A program made the position numbers and the translations under genes. From Puccinia triticina (Eukaryota; Basidiomycota; Pucciniomycetes; Pucciniales; Pucciniaceae), in assembly GCF_026914185.1 (NCBI RefSeq), contig NC_070561.1, positions 1,674,001 through 1,738,000 of the forward strand: a stretch of DNA of 64,000 bases. Reading direction: 5' to 3'. The notes beneath the pieces are model-generated. The model was given only the letters and a program-made list of their open reading frames with translations. It did no database searches and was not told the DNA's origin. Below, in pieces: positions 22,569-30,721 of this stretch. Every line of letters starts with the position of its first letter. Position 1 is the first letter of the stretch.

Positions 22569-22619
22569 TGGTCCCCCGAGCCGGGATCGAACCAGCGACC
22601 TCAAGATTTACAGTCTCGC
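22569..22619 (-). promoter_or_regulatory. gypsy primer binding site: 51-nt antisense copy of tRNA-Tyr nt 26-76
   Basis: Two bases after the LTR, TGGTCCCCCGAGCC starts a stretch complementary to the 3' end of a tRNA including CCA. Read on the minus strand it contains a five-pair anticodon stem with loop CTGTAAA (anticodon GTA, tyrosine), the variable segment AGGTC, a T arm with TTCGATC loop and an acceptor strand TCGGGGG plus ACCA. This is exactly nucleotides 26-76 of an intronless tRNA-Tyr, far beyond the usual 18-nt site. It is not a tRNA gene, because the 5' half is missing. Confidence 0.88.
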
Positions 22620-22838
22620 CGAATTTTCACGGTTTCGAGACGCTTGGCGGTCGAGTTTCTTTTTTTTCTGTTTTCCTTTTTTTTAGTGAGTTCAGCGGCG
22701 GAGGCACAAGGAGCTAGAAGTAAGTCCTCCCCAATAGTGCACCTCCGAGGGCTCTACTACTTGTTTTTCAAAAGCATTACGTTGCCACAGCCGTGAGCCG
22801 CCCTCGATCGCCTCTCTTCCTTTTCTTGCCAGATCATT

Positions 22839-24989
22839 ATGGATACACCTCAAGAATCCGGACCATCGCGTAAGATGGTGAAGATCAAACCTCAAGATCG
22901 CAATCTCAAGTTCACCGGCACGCGCGTGGAAGCGTTTCTTCGTCAGTATGAGCTGGCCGCCAACCTCGATGGCGCGTCGGATGAGGACAAGGTCCTCCAG
23001 ATCCCTTCCTTCCTCGGGAGCGAGGACATCCAGGACGCAGTGTGGGATATGAGCGGCTACGCGACGAAGTCGTGGGCCGTGCTCCGCGAACAGATGGTCA
23101 AACGTTGGGGCCAGGTTGATATAGTCCGCTACACGGTCGCGGATCTCCAAGCCCTCAAAGACTCGTGGACCGCCAAAGGCGGCATCGCAACGTTGGACGC
23201 GTACAGATCCTTCAAATCCGTGTTCGACGTCATCCTATCTTATCTGATTCGCTATCAGCACCTATCTTCGGAGGACCTAGCCGTCGACCACTTTTTCTTT
23301 TCATTCTCTTCCGGGTTCCAGCAGCGCATCAAGTCCTATCTAGTCAGGAAGAAGAAGATGGTTAAGACGTTGGACGGGCGGTACCGCCTTCCAGCCCTTA
23401 GTGAGCTCAGAGCAGCCGTAAAATCAGAGATGGAAGAGGAGGTGGCTTTTACCTCTGAGCAGATCAAACCCGAGCCAGTCGCAGTTCCCGCATCCGAATT
23501 CAAGGCCGCGAATGACATCATGCAAAAAATGGAGGACGATCGACGGCCGAAGGATGCCTCCGTCTCGGATAAGGCTCCTGCGACCGTAGATGAAATCTCC
23601 AAGATGTTGCAGTCGTTTGAGCAACGCTTGGAAAAGAAGTTCGGGACGAAGGGCGCGCTTCCTGCGCCGGGAACGCCGCGCGAGCCGCGTGGACCTTTGG
23701 TTTGCTACTATTGTCATCGAGAGGGACACGGCACGGGGCGCTGCATGGAGCTTGTCAAGGATAAAGAGGCGAATCTAGTCGAGCAGAAGGGCAGCAATTT
23801 CTTTTTGCCAAACGGCGCGCTGATCCCTTTTGACTCATCACGCCCAATTCGGCACGTGGTGGCGTCTTATCAGCCTAAGGCCGCGGTGGCTTCTGAAACT
23901 CCGGAATTCCGTGCCACTTGCGGTGCGCTCAAGCCCTGGTACCCTCCGGCAATCTCTTCTCAGACCTTCTCTGGGACCTACGAGGCCGACGCCGCAAGGA
24001 AGAAGCACGAAGCTCCCAATCTCTACAAGGCTCCGATGGTTCCGCCCTCTGCAGCGCGCAAGCCGGCGCGCAAGGCTGCGAAGGCGCCAGCTGAATCTGA
24101 TGTTGAAGATATGGACGAGGAGCCTGAACTGTTTGAGCAAACCCCCGCTGCTCCGGCTGAGGACGCGATTCCTTCGACCGCGGACGCGTCGGAACCAGCG
24201 GGCAAATCCAAATCACCCGCTCCTAAAGTGCGCTTCGAGAGAGGGGTTACCAAGGATCACCCCCACGCGGTGGAAGGGATGTTAAAGAAGATATTCGATC
24301 TTCCGGTGCCGGGCGTGACGGTTTCTGAACTCTTGGCGTCTTCGCCATCGGTGGCGGAGGGAATGAAGAAGTGGGTCTCCAAGCGGCGCGTGGAGATTGG
24401 CGTTGAAGATCTCAAGGTGTCCTCTGGCACGCTTTTGGCTGAAGGGCCTGACACAGAAGGCTCTGGTGGCGACGCGCGCCTATACTCGTGTCCGTTGGGT
24501 TTCCTTCCGTGCTTGATCGGCGATGAGGAGAGTTCGGCTTCCCCTCTCATTGATTCAGGATCCCAACTGAACCTGATCTCCGACGCAATGGCTAACAAGT
24601 TTTGTATAAGCCCGCGCGTTAACTTTAGCTCCGCCGTTTACGGCATTGGCAATCAGTCGTGCGAGCTCGTGGGCGTTGCGGAAGACGTTCAGATCAAGAT
24701 TGGGCGGACAATCCTCGGGTCTTGCCACTTCTGGATCACTAAGGCGGCAGGGCCCCTAATCTTAGGTCGCCCCTTCCTCATAGACTTCGAGGCCACCCTC
24801 ATATTTTCAGGTCGTGGAGGCGAGAAGATTCTGCTGCCCGACTCAGAGGGACGCCAGATTGAAATTTCACTCTGCGCCACGGATCAAGGGCGATGGGAGC
24901 GGGATTTTCCCGCGAAGGGAAGGAAGGCGGTGCTGACGCGTATGGCGACGGGCCGCGACGACTCTGCGGAGGGTCGTCATTTTTTATGA
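22839..24989 (+). CDS. gypsy Gag with zinc knuckle and aspartic protease
   Basis: 716 codons from ATG 22839. The N-terminal two fifths is a helical capsid-like domain (FLRQYELAANLDGAS ... FFFSFSSGFQQRIKSYL). A CCHC knuckle CYYCHREGHGTGRC lies near residue 290. An alanine/proline/lysine-rich linker follows, then a retropepsin with LIDSGSQLNLIS as active-site motif and LILGRPFL near the end. The frame ends HFL-stop at 24989, directly after a slippery heptamer. Retropepsin dimers cleave the polyprotein in the virus-like particle. No lesions are seen. Confidence 0.93.
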   Translation: MDTPQESGPSRKMVKIKPQDRNLKFTGTRVEAFLRQYELAANLDGASDEDKVLQIPSFLGSEDIQDAVWDMSGYATKSWAVLREQMVKRWGQVDIVRYTVADLQALKDSWTAKGGIATLDAYRSFKSVFDVILSYLIRYQHLSSEDLAVDHFFFSFSSGFQQRIKSYLVRKKKMVKTLDGRYRLPALSELRAAVKSEMEEEVAFTSEQIKPEPVAVPASEFKAANDIMQKMEDDRRPKDASVSDKAPATVDEISKMLQSFEQRLEKKFGTKGALPAPGTPREPRGPLVCYYCHREGHGTGRCMELVKDKEANLVEQKGSNFFLPNGALIPFDSSRPIRHVVASYQPKAAVASETPEFRATCGALKPWYPPAISSQTFSGTYEADAARKKHEAPNLYKAPMVPPSAARKPARKAAKAPAESDVEDMDEEPELFEQTPAAPAEDAIPSTADASEPAGKSKSPAPKVRFERGVTKDHPHAVEGMLKKIFDLPVPGVTVSELLASSPSVAEGMKKWVSKRRVEIGVEDLKVSSGTLLAEGPDTEGSGGDARLYSCPLGFLPCLIGDEESSASPLIDSGSQLNLISDAMANKFCISPRVNFSSAVYGIGNQSCELVGVAEDVQIKIGRTILGSCHFWITKAAGPLILGRPFLIDFEATLIFSGRGGEKILLPDSEGRQIEISLCATDQGRWERDFPAKGRKAVLTRMATGRDDSAEGRHFL
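24980..24989 (+). promoter_or_regulatory. gag-pol junction: -1 slippery site T TTT TTA overlapping ATGA
   Basis: In the gag frame the bases are read (CA)T TTT TTA TGA, i.e. X XXY YYZ followed at once by the stop. The pol frame is -1 relative to gag. The same bases contain ATG (24986-24988) overlapping the stop as ATGA, so termination-reinitiation is a second possible mechanism. Confidence 0.8.
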
Positions 24990-27900
24990 AAGAAGTTGAA
25001 CTGGGAAGCGGCCGTTTTAATCTAGGGCCTCGCACTCGCGCCGCTGGTTCAACTCACTCTCAAGAGGACCCATGGTTTTGTCTTCCATCTTTTTCCGGTT
25101 ATCATCATATAGGTCGTCAACATCAACTTCATCAAAACATTAAACCCGAAAAACAGTTTAAAAATCATCAAATCAATAAAAAAATGTTGTCTGTTTCCGG
25201 TCCATCTCTTTCTTCGGCGTCTTTTCCCTCTTCTTCACTCTCTGGCGCGTTTCCGGCCGCGCCCGCGGTAACTCCAGGCCGGGGTCTCAAGGCACAGGAT
25301 ATTTTGGAGGATTTTGGGCAACAGCGGAGGGCTGGAGGACTGAAAGTAAGTTCCTCCCAGTTATGCACCTCCGGGCATGATGCTCCCTTCCCGTCGAAAA
25401 CATTACATGCCACATATGTGAGCCTTGGACGCCCTGCCGCTATCTCTCTTTCAGATCAAGATTCATCGACGATTGGCAGTGTTCTCCGCGATGAGCATAA
25501 ACTAGTTGCGCCTTCGAGCGGCCTCCGAGAAGAGGGTAAACTATTTTCTTCAAATTCGGACGTGCGGGCATTTGTGGTGGATATGGGCACTCAGCGGAGG
25601 GCTGGAGGACTGAAAGTAAGTTCCTCCCAGTTGTGCACCTCCGGGCTAGATGCAACCTCGTCGTCAAAAACTCTACCGCGTGCCACATCCGTGAGCAAAA
25701 CTTTGGATCCGGTTTCCGCCTTCTTGTTAGGGTTCGACACGACGTTTGAGGATCTACTCCGAAATGAGGATAAACTATTTTCTTGGAGAATGGACTGTGA
25801 GGGCGGGAGCGTGATGTTTGGTGCACCGTGGAGGAACTTTGGACTGAAAGTAAGTTCCAACCAAAGTGCACCTCCGGAGCGTGATGCTACGCAACGTCAT
25901 TGTACCCTACCGCGTGCCACACTCGTGAGCAATGGACGTCCATCCGGTCTTTCTTTCGCAGACAAAGCGGCGTTTTTGGATGATGGCGAGCATCGTACTT
26001 GGTCCCTTTTGGAGCACGGTCTGCGTTTCACGGAGCAGAAGGCCCTTCTGGAGGCGTGGTCATGGGGCGAATACCTCGCGTTTGCGACCAAATACAAGCC
26101 AGTTGCCAAGAAGATCAAACCGGTGAATCAAGCTATGCCCCAGGGCCTCAATCCTCCCTTACGCCGGCCTCCTCTGTCACGCGATCCGTATTGCGGACTC
26201 GCGCGCTCTCTCGCGGGCCCTTTTGTTCCTCAAGGGCGCGTCACGGAAGAACGACTGGCTGTGGTCAATTTCGGTCCCGACGGGTGGCTGCGGCCAGACG
26301 AGCTCAATCTGATCAAGAACGTCTTAGCAGAGCGAAACCTAGCGATAGCCTTTACGCCAGCGGAGCGCGGTCTCTTAAAAGACTCGTATGGAATGCCATA
26401 CATCATTCCCGTCGTGGAGCACGCGCCCTGGCAAAAGAAAAAGATTCCGATCCCTGCGGCCAAGCTAGACGAGTATATCAAGGTCATCCGGGAGCGAGTC
26501 GAGACGGGGCTGTATGAACAGTCTACCTCCAGCTACACTTCCCCAGTCTTCTGCGTCCTCAAGAGCAACGGCAAGCTTCGAGTTGTTCACGATCTCCAGC
26601 CCCTAAATAAGGTCACCATTAAGGATGCGGGCGTGCCGCCCGCCACAGAAGAGTTTGTAGAGTCTTTTGCGGGACGGGCGTGTTATGGGCTCGGCGATAT
26701 AATGGGCGGCTACGACGAGCGCGCTCTGGACCCGATTTCTCGTCCCCTCACAACCTTTGAGACTCCTCTTGGGCGTTTTCAGCTTACGCGCCTCCCTCAA
26801 GGGGCCACTAACTCTGTGGCTGTTTATCAGGCCCAGATGATGTGGATCCTTCAAGAGGAGATTCCAGATCATGCCGGTATCTTCATAGACGATGGAGGCA
26901 TCAAGGGCCCCGATTCTGATTATGATAATGCGGCTCTCTCTTGGCACCCCGGTATTCGCCGCTTCATCTGGGAATACGCCACGACATTGGAGCGCGTTCT
27001 GTTTAGGATTGAGGAGTCAGGACTCACTGTCTCCGCCTCAAAGCTTGCTGCTTGCGTGCCAGCGCTTGAGATAGTAGGGCACGTCGTCTGCAAGGAAGGG
27101 CGAAGGATGTCTCGAGGAAAAGTCAACAAGATCTTAACGTGGCCGACCCCCGTCAACGCGACAGAAATTCGCGGTTTCCTTGGAGTTGTCGTCTACGTTC
27201 GTATCTTCATTCCCGCTCTCTCTCAGCTTTGCCTTCCTCTTCGTCGCCTGACGCGCAAGGACGCCGACTGGATCTGGACGGAGGAGTGTCAAGCGGCTTT
27301 CGAAAAACTCAAGTCTATCGTGGGCAAGGACATCGTCCTTGTCAAGATCAACTACGGCCCTGACGCTGGGAAGATTAAGCTAGCTGTAGATTCTAGTTTT
27401 CACGCGACGGGCGCGGTTCTCACGCAGGAAGACTCAAACGGACTGGATCGGCCAGCCTTGTATGAATCCCTCCTCTTCTCTGATGTCGAATCGCGGTACT
27501 CACAGCCCAAACTGGAGCTGTGCGGCGTGGCGCGGATACTCAAGAAACTCCAGACAATCCTTTGGGGCCAACGCTTCGAGCTTCAGGTTGACGCCCACTC
27601 TCTCATCGAAATGATCAATGCGCCAAGTCTGCCTAACGCCCCGATGACGCGCTGGGTGGCCTTCATTCAACTTTTCTCGTTCGATATTGTGCACCGGCCG
27701 GGAAAGACATTCCTGATGCCTGATGGTCTGTCCCGGCGTCCTAAGGGTGAAGATGAGTCGCCTCCTGATTCTGTTTTCGACGAAGAGGAGCTCACGATCA
27801 AACCCCTAGGGTTTTGCTTGACAACTGCTAACGGTGAATATTCAGGATACCAGCAGGGGTTCTGGCGACAGTTGGAGCGCTACCTGATCGACCTTCGGGC

Positions 27901-29116
27901 GCCGCATGGGATGGCGAAGGAAGATTTCAGGGCTCTCAAGCGCAAATCGTCAGAGTTTTTCGTCCACGCGGGGCGCCTCATGAAGAGAGGCTCCCCTTGC
28001 CCGCGAATTGTTATCACGATCCCAGCAAAGCAGGATGCGGTGCTAGAGCAGCTGCATGAAGGATTAGGCCACCGCGGGGAGACGGAGACGTATCGACGCG
28101 TGGCGGAAAGATTTTGGTGGCCCTCTTTGAAGAAGAGTGTCGCGCTCTGGTGCAAGAGCTGCGAGGCATGCCAGAAGCGCGATTTGCGACGGCCTTTAGA
28201 GATCAGAGGACCCACGGGTGAATCATCTGTTTTTGGGCGTGTGGCCATGGATGTTGTCCATATCAAAGCCCCTGGCGCTCAATATCTCATCGTGGCCCGT
28301 GACGATTTTTCCGGTTGGGTCGAGGCTAAATTCTTGAATAACCTCAGCTCAGAGGCGGTGGCAACGTTTCTTCATGAGAACTGGACGATGCGCTACGGTT
28401 TGGCGCGCTCTTATTCGACAGACGGCGGATCTGAATTCGGCGGCAAACTTGCGGAGATGTTGCGCGAACTTCCCGGCCAACATCGCGTCTCTACGCCCTA
28501 TTACCCAGAAGGTCAAGGGATGGTCGAGCGCGGCCATGGTCCTCTGAAGGCTGCCCTTGTCAAGCTCGCAGGTGAAAGCGCGAAGAACTGCCGGAAATAT
28601 CTCCCGCTTGTCTTATTCGCGGATCGGATTTCAACAAAGCGCACGACGGGATACTCGCCTTACAAGCTTGTCTTTGGCCAGCGCGCTGTGCTGCCTATCG
28701 ATCTGGAGATGGAATCCTACCTCGGAATCGACTGGGACGAAGTTCACAACACTGCCGACCTCCTAGCGGCGCGCTCACGACAGCTGGAGCGCAGCGAAGA
28801 AGTGCGCGATCTGGCGCACCGTAAGCTGATGAAGTCACGCGAGGAATCCGTCAAGTATTGGGAGGAGAAGAACACGAGCCGGCTTCGGGCGCCTCTCCAG
28901 CCTGGTGACATGGTGCTGGCGTACAACCGGGCCCTCGAGACACAGTGGGGCAAGCTCTTCGCCGGCCGCTGGAATGGGCCTTTTCGCGTGGTGCGTCAGG
29001 TTCACGGTGGCTCCTATATCTTGGCGGAACTCGACGGGACCCCCTTGGCGCGGCGTTTCTCAGCAGATCAGGTAAAAAGGTATTTTTCTCGTGGAGGCAT
29101 AGGAGAACAAAAGTAA
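24986..29116 (+). CDS. gypsy Pol: N-terminal extension, RT, RNase H, integrase
   Basis: The frame is entered by -1 slippage at 24980-24986 or by restart at ATG 24986. The first 370 or so residues form an unusual extension containing three repeats of GGLKVSS-QLCTSG encoded by a structured DNA module. RT follows, with LRVVHDLQPLN, RLPQGATNS and catalytic FIDDGG. The RNase H shows LAVDSSFHATGAVLTQE, PKLELCG and VDAHSL. The integrase has an HHCC finger (HEGLGHRGE ... CKSCEACQ) and catalytic MDVVH, STDGGSEF and VERGHG. A GPF-type module follows near the C-terminus (GRWNGPFRVV). There is no chromodomain. Stop TAA is at 29114-29116. Confidence 0.93.
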   Translation: MKEVELGSGRFNLGPRTRAAGSTHSQEDPWFCLPSFSGYHHIGRQHQLHQNIKPEKQFKNHQINKKMLSVSGPSLSSASFPSSSLSGAFPAAPAVTPGRGLKAQDILEDFGQQRRAGGLKVSSSQLCTSGHDAPFPSKTLHATYVSLGRPAAISLSDQDSSTIGSVLRDEHKLVAPSSGLREEGKLFSSNSDVRAFVVDMGTQRRAGGLKVSSSQLCTSGLDATSSSKTLPRATSVSKTLDPVSAFLLGFDTTFEDLLRNEDKLFSWRMDCEGGSVMFGAPWRNFGLKVSSNQSAPPERDATQRHCTLPRATLVSNGRPSGLSFADKAAFLDDGEHRTWSLLEHGLRFTEQKALLEAWSWGEYLAFATKYKPVAKKIKPVNQAMPQGLNPPLRRPPLSRDPYCGLARSLAGPFVPQGRVTEERLAVVNFGPDGWLRPDELNLIKNVLAERNLAIAFTPAERGLLKDSYGMPYIIPVVEHAPWQKKKIPIPAAKLDEYIKVIRERVETGLYEQSTSSYTSPVFCVLKSNGKLRVVHDLQPLNKVTIKDAGVPPATEEFVESFAGRACYGLGDIMGGYDERALDPISRPLTTFETPLGRFQLTRLPQGATNSVAVYQAQMMWILQEEIPDHAGIFIDDGGIKGPDSDYDNAALSWHPGIRRFIWEYATTLERVLFRIEESGLTVSASKLAACVPALEIVGHVVCKEGRRMSRGKVNKILTWPTPVNATEIRGFLGVVVYVRIFIPALSQLCLPLRRLTRKDADWIWTEECQAAFEKLKSIVGKDIVLVKINYGPDAGKIKLAVDSSFHATGAVLTQEDSNGLDRPALYESLLFSDVESRYSQPKLELCGVARILKKLQTILWGQRFELQVDAHSLIEMINAPSLPNAPMTRWVAFIQLFSFDIVHRPGKTFLMPDGLSRRPKGEDESPPDSVFDEEELTIKPLGFCLTTANGEYSGYQQGFWRQLERYLIDLRAPHGMAKEDFRALKRKSSEFFVHAGRLMKRGSPCPRIVITIPAKQDAVLEQLHEGLGHRGETETYRRVAERFWWPSLKKSVALWCKSCEACQKRDLRRPLEIRGPTGESSVFGRVAMDVVHIKAPGAQYLIVARDDFSGWVEAKFLNNLSSEAVATFLHENWTMRYGLARSYSTDGGSEFGGKLAEMLRELPGQHRVSTPYYPEGQGMVERGHGPLKAALVKLAGESAKNCRKYLPLVLFADRISTKRTTGYSPYKLVFGQRAVLPIDLEMESYLGIDWDEVHNTADLLAARSRQLERSEEVRDLAHRKLMKSREESVKYWEEKNTSRLRAPLQPGDMVLAYNRALETQWGKLFAGRWNGPFRVVRQVHGGSYILAELDGTPLARRFSADQVKRYFSRGGIGEQK

Positions 29117-29325
29117 GTCCTCCCAATGTGTGCACCTCCAGGGTATTTCTACCGCTTGTTTTTCGAAACCCTACTTTATGCCACGTTCGTGAGCACCGCG
29201 CCGGCCTTTGGTTCCTCCGCAGTTTCTAGGCTCCCCTTCCCCCTTCCTTTTCTCTTCCTTCCCCGATTAAATTCCCCGATGGCGGACGCGAGCAGTCTAG
29301 GGACAGACTGCAAGCGTGGTGGAGA

Positions 29326-30044
29326 TGTGGTGTGCCGCATGGTACAGATGTAGACTCAGTTCAAAGCATTGCGCGCTGGCGCGCGGCTGGTCAAGGTGCC
29401 CTAGGGTTCAAGCTTCAAGACTCAAGACTCAGTTCCTTTCAAGATCTTTGCGACGCAGCGCGCGTCGCGCCTTCAAGACGTGTTCAGGATCACCCTTTCC
29501 TTTGTTTGTTCTGCTTGTTCTCTCAGGTTGTTGTTTTCTTTTTCATGGATCCTCTGTTCTATTTTCCTTTTTCTCTACTGCGCGCTTTGGATGGGTTCAG
29601 TGGGGAGGGTTTGGTTTGTTCTCTTTTGTGGCCTGCTTGTGGTTTTGTGTTGTTTTGTTTTGTCTTTGTGCGCGCGCGGGGTGTGATGACTGGTCCGCAG
29701 CGCGCTGCGCCTCCCTGAGTCTGAGTTCAGCCCCGAACTCAGACGAGGGGCGGCATGGAACCTAGCTGATCCCAATCAGGAATCCATGAGAGTTTATTGA
29801 TCATTATCCGGCGCCCTCCATAGCGCTATTCCGAATCCTATTGATCTTTCAAGTTTTCTTCCTTCTAACAACAAAACCGCCGACGCGCGCTCAACGCCGT
29901 CGTAAAATTTCCCCCCCCAAAACCTCATCGCTCAACCGATCCTCACCGCTCATCCCGACCATCACCCGGAGGGCACATAAAAACTTCTTTTCCCCATTCC
30001 CCTCCAACTAACTGCCGCCGGCCTGCACCGGACGGAGTTCCACA
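29326..30044 (+). repeat. gypsy right LTR
   Basis: 719 bp, two CpG transitions from the left LTR. It is preceded by a weak purine tract (GGTGGAGA, 29318-29325). Confidence 0.95.
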
Positions 30045-30305
30045 ACGGCTCAGCTCTGAGTTATCTCCCTATTTTCCTCCTCTGACAAGACTGTTTGTTA
30101 AATGCTTCAGATATATGGAAATTTGTTCTAATATGCTATTTGATAGGGGGACAACTTCGGAATGACAAACGCTAACCCTTGCCGAGAATAGTTTTTCTGG
30201 CTATTCAGATCCACAAAAGGAATTGACACCCACCGGCACAGCAGTCCTGCAACAGTAGTCTCCATATTTTGCCCAATACATGCGCGCTCTTGTTTATACA
30301 TGTAT

Positions 30306-30349
30306 GGCAGGTTGATAACAACACTGTACAGTGTTGTTATCAACCTGCC
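30306..30349. promoter_or_regulatory. perfect 44-bp palindrome upstream of the transposase gene
   Basis: Two 22-bp halves meet at 30327/30328 with no spacer (GGCAGGTTGATAACAACACT on the left). The half-site word TTATCAACCTG recurs at about 30373 and a related CATCAACCTG at about 30661, all within 420 bp of the transposase start codon. It may be a binding site for a regulator or transposase, or a cruciform-forming remnant of another insertion. Confidence 0.7.
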
Positions 30350-30721
30350 CCAATTTATCTTGCTCCAGCGCCGTTATCAACCTGACTCAAAACGCATCGA
30401 CCAATCAGGCACAGCAGCCCTGCGGGACCAAATCCTTTGTCTCATTCCTTCCAAACCTTGTCCCCATATCTGACCCACACATCAGTTTTGTTTGCACTAC
30501 TGGTTCCCAGTCCGGATTGCACAAATATATATACCTGTGGACGTTATCGTGCCAGTGTGCTTAGATCGAGCATCCAAATTCACCTTGGCCTTGCCGCTTC
30601 CGCCGCTTTATCTGGATTGATCGACAGCCCATCACGTGTGTGCTCTTGTTCCATCATACTCATCAACCTGACTCTTGACCATCAAAGACTGCTAACCCAT
30701 GTTCGCTCTTGATTTGTACAG

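Larger units (their letters stand above)
22695..29192 (+). repeat. five dispersed copies of a structured ~100-nt module inside the gypsy element
   Basis: Copies lie at about 22695-22797 (5' UTR), 25325-25427, 25595-25693, 25827-25930 (inside the pol extension) and 29091-29192 (spanning the pol stop into the 3' UTR). Each has an outer stem (C)GGAGG / CCTCC(G), an inner stem closing a loop with the invariant AAGTAAGT, then GTGCACCTCC, and a downstream TGCCAC ... GTGAGC block. The inner stem changes in a paired way: GGAGG:CCTCC in copy 2 and TTGG:CCAA in copy 4. Confidence 0.78.
21848..30044 (+). mobile_element. young Ty3/gypsy LTR retrotransposon, apparently intact
   Basis: Two 719-bp LTRs (21848-22566 and 29326-30044) begin TGTGGTGTGCCGC and end GAGTTCCACA. 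The 4-bp duplication ACGG flanks the element (21844-21847, 30045-30048). The LTRs differ at two positions only (21971/29449 C-T and 21979/29457 G-A), both in CpG. The gag-protease and RT-RNase H-integrase frames are open. The element sits inside the Plavaka-like transposon downstream of gene D. Confidence 0.96.

Noticed and set aside
22569..22640. A tRNA-Tyr gene on the minus strand
   Set aside because: Only nucleotides 26-76 are present and it lies two bases after an LTR; it is the primer binding region of the gypsy element.
25440..25871. Minus-strand frames over the gypsy pol extension
   Set aside because: Antisense to an open pol frame and explained by the repeated module.
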